Assembly: GCA_965222205.1 (NCBI GenBank)
Contig: OZ244932.1
Span: 1,922,001 to 1,986,000 of the forward strand
Length of the DNA stretch: 64,000 bases
Direction of reading: 5' to 3'
Source of the DNA: RHLJ01 sp965222205
GTDB taxonomy: Bacteria; Bacteroidota; Rhodothermia; Balneolales; Balneolaceae
The stretch's first letter is position 1. Each line of letters starts with the position of its first letter. This document shows, one piece after another, positions 15,652 through 24,281 of this stretch. The notes under the pieces are model-generated. The model was not told the DNA's origin, searched no databases, and was given only the letters and a program-made list of their open reading frames with translations. The translations under genes and the position numbers were made by a program.

Positions 15652-15772
15652 ATTCACCTTATCCGCTCACCATTCTAATGTCGGACGTGAAAAAGTCCAA
15701 GTCTCTCTGACATAGGGTTGTCAGTTCTGGCTTCTACCTTGGTTCCCAACACTTTAACGAACCAAATTATTT

Positions 15773-16255
15773 ATGGAAACCATTACTACCGCTGAACTAC
15801 TTGAGCATTGGCAAGGGCATCGCCGACTAACCCGTAAAGTGATTGAAGCTTTTCCCGAAGACAAGCTCTTTACCTTCTCGATTGGAGGTATGCGAACATT
15901 CGGGGAAATCGCCAACGAATTGCTTTTGATGGGAGCGCCTCCTGCTCATGGATTTGCAAATCCCGGTGAATGGATTACTTTCAAAGAAATGGAAACCGGT
16001 GATTTGAATATAGAACCTAAAACAAAAGAGGATGTGCTTACCCTCTGGGATTGGTCTACCGATCAGATCAACAAATACTGGAAGGAAGTTACTGCCGAAA
16101 GACTGCGTGAGGAAGAAACCCTTTACGGTCAGTATGAAGGAATGATGTGGTGGCATCTTTTCTACCTGATCGATAACGAAGTACATCACCGGGGACAAGG
16201 ATATGTGTATCTGAGAGCCCTCGACGAGGAACCTCCTCTATTCTGGGAGCGCTAA
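15773..16255 (+). CDS. DinB family protein
   Basis: A 160-residue four-helix-bundle protein of the DinB/YfiT-like superfamily, members of which are metal-dependent thiol transferases or uncharacterised. The characteristic C-terminal segment is present (IDNEVHHRGQGYVYLRALDEEPP), giving two of the usual metal-ligand histidines; GHRRLTRKVIEAF near residue 15 and MRTFGEIANELLL near 40 match the first two helices. Its stop overlaps the start of the next gene by one base (TAATG), so the two are an operon. The thiol cofactor may be bacillithiol, given ytxJ nearby, but this is inference. Confidence 0.82.
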   Translation: METITTAELLEHWQGHRRLTRKVIEAFPEDKLFTFSIGGMRTFGEIANELLLMGAPPAHGFANPGEWITFKEMETGDLNIEPKTKEDVLTLWDWSTDQINKYWKEVTAERLREEETLYGQYEGMMWWHLFYLIDNEVHHRGQGYVYLRALDEEPPLFWER

Positions 16256-16800
16256 TGAAAATTAGCTGTTCCGTCTATATTGCTACAAGTCTGGATGGTT
16301 TTATCGCGAAACCGGATGGCGATGTAGAATGGCTGCATGATCCCTCCTTCACTATTGAAGGAGAGGATTTTGGCTATTCCAGATTTATAAGTTCCATTGA
16401 TGCACTTATCATGGGGAGAAAAACCTTCGAAAAGGTACTGACTTTTGGAGACTGGCCTTATGAAAAGCCGGTTATTACTCTAAGTTCAAACTCATTGATT
16501 ATTGCTAAAGAGTTAGAAGGAAAAATCCATCTGATGAATGGCAGCCCTTCTGAAGTTCTTAATCAGGCAACCAAAAAATTTGGATACAAAAGCTTTTACA
16601 TTGATGGAGGTACTACGATTCAGAGATTCCTAAGTGCTGGTTTGATTGATCAACTTATCATTACAAAAATCCCTGTCATTTTAGGTCAGGGAATCCCTCT
16701 TTTTGATAAGATGAATAGCAATCTCAACCTTGAACTTCTCGATTCCACTAAATTTGACAATGGTTTTGTCCAACTCACTTATCAACCGAAGTATCAGTAA
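16255..16800 (+). CDS. Dihydrofolate reductase / RibD C-terminal domain family protein
   Basis: A 181-residue protein with the DHFR/RibD_C fold: SVYIATSLDGFIAKPDGDVEWL at the N-terminus, SIDALIMGRKTFEKVLTFGDWPY near 45-70, and FYIDGGTTIQRFLSAGLIDQLIITKIPVILGQGIPLF in the C-terminal half. These YwjB/YyaP-type stand-alone proteins are probably NADPH-dependent reductases, but substrates are unknown and it should not be called a folate enzyme. Translationally coupled to the DinB gene upstream and two bases from the small gene downstream. Confidence 0.88.
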   Translation: MKISCSVYIATSLDGFIAKPDGDVEWLHDPSFTIEGEDFGYSRFISSIDALIMGRKTFEKVLTFGDWPYEKPVITLSSNSLIIAKELEGKIHLMNGSPSEVLNQATKKFGYKSFYIDGGTTIQRFLSAGLIDQLIITKIPVILGQGIPLFDKMNSNLNLELLDSTKFDNGFVQLTYQPKYQ

Positions 16801-16802
16801 TC

Positions 16803-17048
16803 ATGAACCCAACACGACTTGAAACCGAAATACAATGCCTGGTTTTCAGCACAAACGTTGATAACGATCTGAAAGCCGCACGCCTTGTTTATGTTCTCGA
16901 GAAAATTCCTGGGATACAAGATTGGAATCTGGATATAGAAGACTGTGATCACGTCTTGAGAATAGATTTCAAATCGATCAACCTTGATAAGTTCTCTGAA
17001 AAACTTTCCTTTTTTGATATTGAAATAAAGGAACTTCCTATTTGGTGA
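16803..17048 (+). CDS. Small hypothetical protein, possibly of ferredoxin-like fold
   Basis: An 81-residue cytosolic protein starting two bases after the reductase gene, third member of the apparent DinB-reductase operon. The pattern of strands and helices (IQCLVFSTNVDNDLKAARLVYVLEKIPGIQDWNLDIEDCDHVLRIDF) resembles the heavy-metal-associated fold, but the metal-binding CxxC is absent, so metal binding is not supported. I do not recognise a named family. Confidence 0.6.
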   Translation: MNPTRLETEIQCLVFSTNVDNDLKAARLVYVLEKIPGIQDWNLDIEDCDHVLRIDFKSINLDKFSEKLSFFDIEIKELPIW

Positions 17049-17530
17049 TTCTATTTTCTAAGTATCATACATGTTAAAATTATCAAGCCAGCCGACAACC
17101 TGCTATCCATAGACAGCACAGATTCGATGCCCTAACCTGAAAAGGTTTAAGATCAATAGCCCCGGGATTCATCCCAAGGGTTGAAATGAATAAAGAACCC
17201 AACCCCGAGGCTCTTCACAGATCAACGCTTTATATCTCATCGAGGGGTGTTGATGAACCTTTATTGAAGGGACTTGATCTGTTGGTACTTTTGAGCGGTC
17301 GAAAGTACCCAAAACCCGCCAGAAATAATGCAGGTTTCGTTTTCACGAGTCGCTGATCAAAAAAACGATTACGATCCTGACTCCCTCTTAGCCCGGGGCT
17401 TGCCCATTTTTTCTGGATTTGGTTTGCGTGCCTTAATGAGCTCGGTGTTAGATCGAATTCAAAGATAAGTTTTTTATTGATGATTGAATCATTCGTACCA
17501 AAACCTTACTGTTTGCAGAAAATAATTCCA
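17049..17530. other. 482-base non-coding stretch with palindromes
   Basis: No credible gene lies between the small hypothetical gene and the glyoxalase-fold gene. Visible structure includes an inverted repeat at 17284-17309, and a G+C-rich hairpin-prone segment about 17159-17215 (GCCCCGGG... with CCCCGAGGC). It resembles the dispersed intergenic elements around 13.3 and 15.5 kb. Confidence 0.6.
17284..17309. repeat. GGTACTTT inverted repeat (dispersed element)
   Basis: GGTACTTT-TGAGCGGTCG-AAAGTACC, 8-base arms, followed by CAAAACCCGCC. It parallels the 15487-15510 element in having a TACTTTTG/CAAAAGTA-like core followed by CAAAAC, consistent with one element family. Confidence 0.6.
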
Positions 17531-18025
17531 ATGGAAAACGACTACAAAGTACCGGCTCAAACCCGCATCGGACATGTGCATTTAAAAGTATCCGATCTTC
17601 AGCGCTCCCTCAACTTCTATCGCGGTTTGTTGGGATTTGAACTAGTAAGCATGTACGGAGATCAGGCCGCTTTCATCTCTGCCGGTGGCTATCATCACCA
17701 TATTGGATTAAACACCTGGAATAGCCTGGGAGCACCTCCTGCCCCAAAAAGAAGCGCCGGACTGTTTCATACCGCAATTCTTTACCCTACCCGAAAAGAT
17801 CTGGCACAAATTCTGCAACGTTTGCTTGAAGCAAATTACCCGTTAACCGGAGCCTCGGATCACGGCGTTTCTGAAGCTCTTTATCTGGATGATCCTGATG
17901 AAAACGGAATAGAGTTATACTGGGATCGGCCTGAAAGTAAATGGCCAAGAAAACCTGATGGCTCGATAGAAATGTTTACAAAACCGTTGAATCTGAAAGA
18001 CGTTTTAGAGGAGCTCACCCGTTAA
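17531..18025 (+). CDS. VOC (glyoxalase/dioxygenase fold) family protein
   Basis: A cytosolic vicinal-oxygen-chelate protein with two betaalphabetabetabeta modules: IGHVHLKVSDLQRSLNFYRGLLGFELVS (about 13-40) and a second unit containing SAGLFHTAIL and LDDPDENGIELYWDRP. The metal-binding His/Glu set (His in GHVHL, His in GLFHTA, Glu in GIELYW) is present. It is closest by eye to the CatE-like catechol 2,3-dioxygenase subfamily. ATG at 17531 gives the usual N-terminus (164 residues); an in-frame ATG at 17477 would add an 18-residue extension without family support. Confidence 0.82.
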   Translation: MENDYKVPAQTRIGHVHLKVSDLQRSLNFYRGLLGFELVSMYGDQAAFISAGGYHHHIGLNTWNSLGAPPAPKRSAGLFHTAILYPTRKDLAQILQRLLEANYPLTGASDHGVSEALYLDDPDENGIELYWDRPESKWPRKPDGSIEMFTKPLNLKDVLEELTR

Positions 18026-18062
18026 GCAAACCTTTACAAATTCGTATTATGATTTTTTTCAA

Positions 18063-18079
18063 GGAATGGCTAGCATTCC
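18063..18079 (+). promoter_or_regulatory. Hairpin in the leader of the nuclease gene
   Basis: GGAATG-GCTAG-CATTCC, a 6-base stem with a 5-base loop, lies 25 bases before the S1/P1 nuclease start and 38 after the VOC stop. A run of T precedes rather than follows it, so it is not an ordinary terminator for the upstream gene; it could be an operator or a leader hairpin. Confidence 0.35.
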
Positions 18080-18104
18080 CTGAATATTAAACACATTTAT
18101 ATCC

Positions 18105-18887
18105 ATGAAAATCGCACTTTTAATAACCGTTCTTCTCCTTCCTTTCAATAACCTTGATGAAGAGGCTCGCAGATGGGGGCAAATTGGTCACAGAACTACC
18201 GGACACATTGCCACTCAATTATTATCGGATAATGCTAAAGGAGAAGTACATCGTGTACTTAACGGGAATTCTTTGGCCGAGGTAAGCACCTGGATGGATG
18301 AAGTACGATCAGACCGGAGTTTCCGCTATATGAGTCCGTGGCATTACTGTACTATTCCGGAAGGAAAAACCTATGAAGAAGCCGGGACCCCTGAAGAAGG
18401 TGATATTATCTGGGCAATCGAAAAGATGGTAACTGAACTGAAATCTGGTGAGTTATCCGCTGAGCAGGAAACTATCAACCTGAAAGTACTTGTGCATTTG
18501 GTTGGGGATTTACACCAGCCGCTTCATGTTGGGAACGGAACTGATCGGGGCGGGAATGATGTCCGCGTACAATGGTTCGGAGGAAATTCAAACTTACACC
18601 GTGTGTGGGACTCTGAAATGATTGACGGAAAGCAACTCAGCTTTACTGAACTAGCCGACTTTATTGATGATCAGCTGAATGAGGAAACCATTTCCGAATG
18701 GCAATCTACCACCGTTTTGGATTGGGCGTATGAGTCTCAGGCATTACTAAGTCAGGTGTATGAATATCCTGAAAATGGTCGGCTTGGATATGAGTATTCA
18801 TTTCTTAATTTTGATACCGTTGAGATGAGATTACTTCAGGCTGGTGTCAGACTTGCCGGTTTAATCAATGAAATTTACACAGATTAA
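18105..18887 (+). CDS. S1/P1-type nuclease
   Basis: A 260-residue secreted zinc-dependent single-strand nuclease/3'-nucleotidase. After a short hydrophobic leader the P1-like N-terminus appears as RRWGQIGHRTTGHIA, where Trp24 and His29 are the expected zinc ligands. Other ligand motifs are MSPWHYCTIP, LKVLVHLVGDLHQPLHVGNGTDRGGND and NLHRVWDSEMI. The leader is short and lacks a clear Ala-x-Ala site; in this family cleavage before the Trp is essential, so processing near residue 23 is expected. Likely role is scavenging nucleotides outside the cytoplasm. Confidence 0.9.
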   Translation: MKIALLITVLLLPFNNLDEEARRWGQIGHRTTGHIATQLLSDNAKGEVHRVLNGNSLAEVSTWMDEVRSDRSFRYMSPWHYCTIPEGKTYEEAGTPEEGDIIWAIEKMVTELKSGELSAEQETINLKVLVHLVGDLHQPLHVGNGTDRGGNDVRVQWFGGNSNLHRVWDSEMIDGKQLSFTELADFIDDQLNEETISEWQSTTVLDWAYESQALLSQVYEYPENGRLGYEYSFLNFDTVEMRLLQAGVRLAGLINEIYTD

Positions 18888-18917
18888 TCATCCTGTAAAC
18901 CATTCATCCTTTTTGAA

Positions 18918-19817
18918 ATGACCCATTCTTTCTTTAAAACTTCGATCACGCTACTTTCTCTAACGCTGATTTTGGCTTCCTGTATGTCATCAGAAAAAAC
19001 GGAAACAAAAGACTGGAAACGTGGTCAGAATTTTAACACCGTTGCCTTTTCTGTAGAAGGTTTTGAGGGGCCTGAAGCAGTCCGCTATGATGAAGAATTA
19101 GACGTATATTTTGTTTCCTGCTTTGTGGGATCTACATCCGGAGATGCAAACGGATATGTTTCTAAAGTATCTTCTGAGGGTATTATTGAAGAATTGAAAT
19201 TTATGACGGGAACAGAAGAATTTCCTTTTGATGCCGGTCGGGGAATGTACATCACTGGAGATACACTCTGGGTTGCTGATCATTCCGGAGTTCACTACTT
19301 CAACAAAAAAAATGGAGACCATTTAGGTTTTGTGGATTTCGGTGAGTTTGAAACCGGCTTCATCAATGATATTGTCGGGAAGGATGGTGACTTATATGTA
19401 ACTGATACCGGAGAACGAAAGCTGTACCGGATTAGAAATTTTGAAGCAGAATTGGTGAAAGAAGATCTCCCCATCATGCCTAATGGAATTGCAAAATTAC
19501 CAGATGGAAACCTGGTATTTGCTCCTTGGAACGACGGACCTGAAATATATCAGTATAACGTTGAGACCGACATGCTTTCGGTATATGGAACTGCAGCAGG
19601 AAGCGATAATTATGATGGAATCGAGTTCTTTGATGGCGGTTTGATTACTTCCACTCAGTTTGATTCCAGCCTGCATTTAATGATAGATGGAAAAGATGAG
19701 TTATTCATTAAACTTCCCGGGCGTCCGGCCGATATCGCTATTGATCCGAACAAAGGAATTGTTGCAGTGCCTTATGTGGCGCTGAACAGGGTCGATTTCT
19801 GGGTGCTCAAAGAATAA
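18918..19817 (+). CDS. Beta-propeller (SMP-30/NHL-like) lipoprotein
   Basis: A 299-residue lipoprotein: the leader ends in a lipobox LILASC with Cys22. The remainder reads as a six-bladed propeller of the SMP-30/gluconolactonase-like class, with repeats such as FEGPEAVRYDEELDVYFVS, GRGMYITGDTLWVADHSGVHYF, FINDIVGKDGDLYVTDTGERKLYRI and MPNGIAKLPDGNLVFAPWNDG. Asn and Asp positions typical of the metal site are suggested, but activity is not assured. It follows the nuclease by 30 bases and converges with the retropepsin-PDZ gene. Confidence 0.8.
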   Translation: MTHSFFKTSITLLSLTLILASCMSSEKTETKDWKRGQNFNTVAFSVEGFEGPEAVRYDEELDVYFVSCFVGSTSGDANGYVSKVSSEGIIEELKFMTGTEEFPFDAGRGMYITGDTLWVADHSGVHYFNKKNGDHLGFVDFGEFETGFINDIVGKDGDLYVTDTGERKLYRIRNFEAELVKEDLPIMPNGIAKLPDGNLVFAPWNDGPEIYQYNVETDMLSVYGTAAGSDNYDGIEFFDGGLITSTQFDSSLHLMIDGKDELFIKLPGRPADIAIDPNKGIVAVPYVALNRVDFWVLKE

Positions 19818-19818
19818 T

Positions 19819-21087
19819 TTACATATCGAGTTCACTTTCAAGAATTAATTCCTTTCGAATAATTTCTTCACCTCTTAGTATTTCTAATCTAAGCAGTCTT
19901 CCCTCTTCTTCGAACAACTTGTTAATTTCGTTAAGCTCGTAATACTGGCTTCCTTTCCTGTTGATTTCTACAAGGATGTCTCCCTTTCTGATATCAGCTT
20001 TATGGGCAGCTGAACTATCTCTTACATGCGTTACCGAATAAACCGGGACGTTTGGATAAGGGGTGGCAATTTCCATACCCGCTATGTTGTAAGAAAAATC
20101 CTCTCTGAAAAACCGCGAAGGCTTCATTATCATCGTCCCCTCTCTGTAGTTGATGAAAACTTTGAACCTCCGTAATACTTCGGCTCCAATACTTCCATCT
20201 CTCTCGCTATAATTCAAAGCCCGTCGAATGCCTTCTTCATCAGGATATGATGCAACTATATCCATCAGCTTGTATTTATCAATCGAGAGGGTATCAATCC
20301 TTCCCAGGTATCCATGGATTTCTCCACTTATACCACTTCCTAAAAAAGATCTTATCCTCTTTTCTGGCAGATGTATATCCTCATTAGCTGAGTGATACAA
20401 AGCCATTCCATGACTGGCACCGGAGTCAAGCAGTAATTTTACTTCTAAGCTAGTCCCATCTTTCTGAGCCAAATTTACATCCACATACGGTTTTTGCCTG
20501 AACAGACTAATCGGTACTGTAATCCATTTATCGCTTTCACTTTTAGATTTATACTTATTACCATATTTGTGGTGCTCGTGCAGAATAACACGTTCTTCAC
20601 GGTAATCGAGTTCTACAATAAAATCTTTGAATAGGCTGTATCCAATCAAGCCATTTACCTTTTTGCCAAGTAAACTGGAAAGGTGAAAGATATCTTCTTT
20701 CATAATTAAAACATCCTGTTCCAATCCTACTGCCTTGCCTATTTCGATACTATTTCCGGGAGAATAAAAAGCCTCTGTTGATTCGCCCTCACCTAAACCG
20801 CTAATTTTAACTGTTCTCACATAGTTTAATGTAATCACATCTTCTTCACTCAATTCAGTAATTAGTGTAGAAGAAACTCCTGTATCTAAGATGAAATGAA
20901 GGGTATCAGAGCCATTTATTGAGAGAGGTATAACCATAAGGTTGTTGATGAGATCGAATGGAACTACAACTTTTCGGTCTCGCCAGGTGTCAAGCTCAAA
21001 CTTTCCGATTTCATTTAATTGTGGGTAACCATTAGTCCACAACATGGCTAACATCAGTACCAGCATACAGAATTTTCTTACAATCAT
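19819..21087 (-). CDS. Retropepsin-like aspartic protease with C-terminal PDZ domain
   Basis: A 422-residue exported protein with a signal peptide (cleavage likely after about residue 22). Two retropepsin-type half-domains are visible in one chain: FILDTGVSSTLITELS (about 66-81, catalytic DTG) and LLLDSGASHGMALYH (about 218-232, DSG), each followed by the hydrophobic glycine patches of the family (VNGLIGYSLFKDF and DGSIGAEVLRRFKVF). A PDZ domain occupies about 345-415 (HKADIRKGDILVEINRKGSQYYELNEI). Such fused two-lobed PDZ proteins are common in Bacteroidota, with unknown substrates. It is monocistronic, convergent with the propeller lipoprotein. Confidence 0.85.
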   Translation of the reverse strand: MIVRKFCMLVLMLAMLWTNGYPQLNEIGKFELDTWRDRKVVVPFDLINNLMVIPLSINGSDTLHFILDTGVSSTLITELSEEDVITLNYVRTVKISGLGEGESTEAFYSPGNSIEIGKAVGLEQDVLIMKEDIFHLSSLLGKKVNGLIGYSLFKDFIVELDYREERVILHEHHKYGNKYKSKSESDKWITVPISLFRQKPYVDVNLAQKDGTSLEVKLLLDSGASHGMALYHSANEDIHLPEKRIRSFLGSGISGEIHGYLGRIDTLSIDKYKLMDIVASYPDEEGIRRALNYSERDGSIGAEVLRRFKVFINYREGTMIMKPSRFFREDFSYNIAGMEIATPYPNVPVYSVTHVRDSSAAHKADIRKGDILVEINRKGSQYYELNEINKLFEEEGRLLRLEILRGEEIIRKELILESELDM

Positions 21088-21239
21088 AATTTTAAGGGCC
21101 TTCTCCTTTAATCCGGTTTACCCTACCCACAGCTCATAATAATAAATACTTTCTCTTCTGAACATACCAAACACAAATTTTTTAATCCTTAGTCTATTGC
21201 TTACCATTAACTTAAAATCCATGCATAATTTCAGTTATC

Positions 21240-22223
21240 ATGCCAGATAAAAGAAAAGTAAAATGGGGTGTTTTAAGTACTGCAAACATAGGAGTTAATA
21301 ATGTGATTCCTTCCATGCAGAAAAGTCAGTTCTGCGAAATAGCAGCAATCTCATCCCGAAACATCGAAAACGCCCGAAACGTTGCTCAGCAGTTAGAAAT
21401 CCCAAAATTTTTCGGTTCCTATGTACAACTACTTGCCGATCCTGAGATTGAAGCAATCTACAATCCTCTTCCAAATCATTTGCATGTACCCTGGACTATA
21501 AAAGCACTGGAAGCAGGAAAACATGTTCTTTGTGAGAAACCAATTTCTATTACTGCGAAGGAAGCTCAAGCACTTATTGATGTAACTAAAAAGCATCCTC
21601 ATTTAAAAGTGATGGAAGCTTTCATGTACCGTTTTCACCCCCAATGGGAAAAAGTGAAAGAGATCATTAACAGCGGAGATATCGGAGACATTCATTGCAT
21701 TAGCTCGGTATTTACTTATTACAATACCGACCCAAATAACGTGCGTAACAAAGCTGATATCGGAGGCGGAGGATTGCTTGACATAGGTTGTTATTGTATA
21801 AACCTATCTCGGTTTCTGTTTGAAAGCGAGCCTGTAAATGTTCGATCCTTTGTTGATTACGATCCAATATTCAATACTGACCGATTGGTTTCAGGAATAC
21901 TGGAGTTTGAAGACGGAGTTGCTAATTTCTTGTGTTCAACCCAACTAGACCATAGACAATCCGCTACTATCTATGGTACGAAAGGCTACATGGAACTGAA
22001 TATCCCATTTAATGCAGCAAATGAAACTGCCCGGAAACTGCACCTTCATAAAAGTGGCGAAAAGGAGACTATCTTCTTTGAAACCTGTGACCAATACATC
22101 CTGCAAGGCGATGCTTTTTCGAAAGCGATTTTAGATAACACCCCTGTACCAATCTCGCTTGATGACGCACTTGCCAATATGAACGTAATCGATCAAATCC
22201 TAAATAAAAAAACCAATGGCTGA
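21240..22223 (+). CDS. Gfo/Idh/MocA family NAD(P)-dependent oxidoreductase
   Basis: A 327-residue cytosolic dehydrogenase. The Rossmann N-terminus is KVKWGVLSTANIGVNNVIPSM; the family catalytic motif is CEKPISI with Lys100, and YNPLPNHLHVPWTIKALEAGKHV precedes it. The C-terminal alpha/beta domain starts near 125 (KVMEAFMYRFHPQW) and includes ADIGGGGLLDIGCYCINLSRFLF. Relatives oxidise sugars, inositols or dihydrodiols; the substrate here cannot be told. The 3' end overlaps the terC-like gene by eight bases, so they are probably co-transcribed. Confidence 0.88.
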   Translation: MPDKRKVKWGVLSTANIGVNNVIPSMQKSQFCEIAAISSRNIENARNVAQQLEIPKFFGSYVQLLADPEIEAIYNPLPNHLHVPWTIKALEAGKHVLCEKPISITAKEAQALIDVTKKHPHLKVMEAFMYRFHPQWEKVKEIINSGDIGDIHCISSVFTYYNTDPNNVRNKADIGGGGLLDIGCYCINLSRFLFESEPVNVRSFVDYDPIFNTDRLVSGILEFEDGVANFLCSTQLDHRQSATIYGTKGYMELNIPFNAANETARKLHLHKSGEKETIFFETCDQYILQGDAFSKAILDNTPVPISLDDALANMNVIDQILNKKTNG

Positions 22224-22929
22224 TATTCTTGGAATACTTGCACTTCTAATCGGCTTGGAACTTGTACTCGGGGTAGATAACATACTTGTTATCTCTATTT
22301 TTGTAAGCAGACTTAAAAAAGAGCAGCAGCAAAAAGCACGAATCATTGGTCTTGCTTTGGCGATGGTTGCCCGGATTCTGCTTCTATTTCTACTACTACA
22401 ACTCACCGAATTAACAAACCCCGTACTCTGGCACTTTTCTGTACGGGATTTAATCCTTGTGATCGGTGGATTATTTTTGATCTACAAAGCTGTGAAAGAA
22501 ATCCATCATACCGTAGAGTTAAAAGATGAACTTATTGATGAAGCAGAAGCGACTAAAAAAAATACATTCCGATCTGTAATCACTCAAATTGTTTTACTTG
22601 ATATCGTATTCTCTGTTGATTCAGTAATCACCGCGATTGGACTTACCGATGAGGTTTGGGTAATAGTTACTGCGGTAATTCTTTCATTTGTAGGAATTTT
22701 AATTTTCGCGAAGCCAATCGGTGAATTCATTCTGGAAAACCCGGCACTAAAAATTCTAGCGCTCTCATTCCTGATTAGTATCGGGATCACCATTTTTATG
22801 GAAGGTTTTCACAAAGAAGTACCAAAGGCATACATCTATCTGCCAATGGGTTTTGCCCTTGCTGTAGAATTGCTTCAAATGCGTTACTCCAAAAACCGTA
22901 AAAAATTCACTGAAAATAATCTCAAATAG
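22216..22929 (+). CDS. TerC family integral membrane protein
   Basis: A 237-residue membrane protein with seven or so helices. The TerC signatures are LLIGLELVLGVDNILVISIFV (Asp21, Asn22) in the first helix and LLDIVFSVDSVITAIGL in the middle; conserved acidic residues inside membrane helices are typical for members involved in metal ion handling such as Mn export (Alx, YceF) or tellurium resistance. No ter operon is nearby, so a housekeeping metal-related role is more likely than tellurite resistance. It overlaps the preceding oxidoreductase gene by eight bases. Confidence 0.9.
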   Translation: MADILGILALLIGLELVLGVDNILVISIFVSRLKKEQQQKARIIGLALAMVARILLLFLLLQLTELTNPVLWHFSVRDLILVIGGLFLIYKAVKEIHHTVELKDELIDEAEATKKNTFRSVITQIVLLDIVFSVDSVITAIGLTDEVWVIVTAVILSFVGILIFAKPIGEFILENPALKILALSFLISIGITIFMEGFHKEVPKAYIYLPMGFALAVELLQMRYSKNRKKFTENNLK

Positions 22930-23043
22930 CCGTGATTTTAGATATGATCACAATTTGAGTTACTTGTATTAACTTATGAACAAGTAAATCTGAATGGATA
23001 CACTTTCAATTAGGTTTACCGTGCAAAATCGATGTTAAATTCG

Positions 23044-23051
23044 TATTTTTG
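23044..23051 (+). promoter_or_regulatory. Possible -7 element for the desaturase gene
   Basis: TATTTTTG fits TAnnTTTG exactly, 30 bases upstream of the desaturase ATG. No convincing -33 element is at the right distance (a TTTA lies about 25 bases upstream), so support is limited. Confidence 0.3.
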
Positions 23052-23081
23052 ATAGATTATTAAATTTAAAAAAACGTTGAT

Positions 23082-24185
23082 ATGCCATCTCTCGTTACGT
23101 TCAATAATAAAATTGATAAAGAGTTCAGTAAGGCTGTTAAAAAAAGGGTGAATGAATACTTTGAGAAGAACAATCTCTCAAGACACGCCAACGCTGCAAT
23201 GGTCATCAAAACTATTGTGATCTTAGCAACTTATTGGGGTGCGTATGCTTTAATAATGACTGGCCTTTTTTCGCTGCCTCAAATGTGGCTTCTTTGCGCA
23301 GTAATGGGAATCGGAATGGCTGGAATTGGGTTCTCAATTACCCATGATGCTCTTCATGGGGCTTATTCTTCTAACAGTACAGTAAACAACTTTCTGGGAA
23401 TTTTCTTCGATCTGGTTGGAGCAAACGGGTACATTTGGAAAATTACTCACAATATTATTCATCATACCTATACAAATATTCATGGTCATGATGAAGACCT
23501 CGAAGTAGCCGAGTTTATACGGCTCTCTCCACATACCGAATATAAGCCTGTTCATCGTTTGCAGCATGTACTGGCATTCCCTGCATACAGCTTTGCCACT
23601 TTCTTCTGGGTATTCGTTAAAGATTATTGGTACTTCTTCAAGTCTCCACTCGGACCTTACGAAAATAAGAATCACCCTACCAAAGAATGGATTAAGCTTA
23701 TTGTTACAAAGGTGATTTATTATACTGTGATGATTGTGTTCCCTCTTTTATTCCTGGATATCGTCTGGTGGCAGTGGCTTATTGGGTTTGGAACTCTTCA
23801 TTTAGTTGCCGGTCTGATTCTTGGGATAATCTTTCAGTTAGCCCACGTAGTTGAGTCCACTACGCATCCAATTCCAAATGAAGACAATATGATCGAGAAT
23901 CATTGGGTAATTCATGAAATGCTGACCACTAATAACTTTGCGCGCAGAAACAAAGTTCTCTCGTGGTACATTGGCGGGTTAAACTACCAGATTGAGCATC
24001 ACCTATTCCCTAAGGTATGTAGTATTCACTACCCTAATATCAGTCCGATTGTAGAGGAAACAGCAAAAGAGTTTGGTATTCCATACAACTGTCACGAGAC
24101 ATTTAGCGAAGCAGTAGTATCTCATTACCGTACACTAAAAAAGTTCGGAGACCCCGAATTTAAATGGTCGCCAGCCACTACTTAA
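23082..24185 (+). CDS. Membrane fatty acid desaturase
   Basis: A 367-residue di-iron membrane desaturase. All three histidine boxes are present: HDALH from His88, HNIIHH from His123, and QIEHH with Gln303, His306 and His307. The QxxHH form of the last box is typical of front-end/linoleoyl-CoA-type desaturases, although no cytochrome b5 domain is fused. Two membrane hairpins flank the boxes (about 45-75 and 205-260). It probably introduces double bonds into membrane acyl chains, and sits upstream of two membrane sensor kinases; regulation of desaturase by them would be inference. A rho-independent terminator follows. Confidence 0.92.
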   Translation: MPSLVTFNNKIDKEFSKAVKKRVNEYFEKNNLSRHANAAMVIKTIVILATYWGAYALIMTGLFSLPQMWLLCAVMGIGMAGIGFSITHDALHGAYSSNSTVNNFLGIFFDLVGANGYIWKITHNIIHHTYTNIHGHDEDLEVAEFIRLSPHTEYKPVHRLQHVLAFPAYSFATFFWVFVKDYWYFFKSPLGPYENKNHPTKEWIKLIVTKVIYYTVMIVFPLLFLDIVWWQWLIGFGTLHLVAGLILGIIFQLAHVVESTTHPIPNEDNMIENHWVIHEMLTTNNFARRNKVLSWYIGGLNYQIEHHLFPKVCSIHYPNISPIVEETAKEFGIPYNCHETFSEAVVSHYRTLKKFGDPEFKWSPATT

Positions 24186-24204
24186 TTGATGTAATCAAAA
24201 CATT

Positions 24205-24232
24205 AAGCCACGCCTGAAACGTGGCTTTTTTT
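24205..24232 (+). terminator. Rho-independent terminator after the desaturase gene
   Basis: AAGCCACG-CCTGAAA-CGTGGCTT, an 8-base stem, is followed by a T-run to 24232. It separates the desaturase from the kinase genes. Confidence 0.9.
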
Positions 24233-24281
24233 GTTCTTTTTTCTATACATTGGGTATATCAAATATGTCAAAATCTTCCCC

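Noticed and set aside
15495..15710. 71-residue frame in the WYL-DinB gap
   Set aside because: Covers the inverted-repeat element; no start signal and no protein-like features.
22216..22929. Tellurite resistance operon
   Set aside because: Only a TerC-family gene is present, without other ter genes; such genes are common in housekeeping settings.
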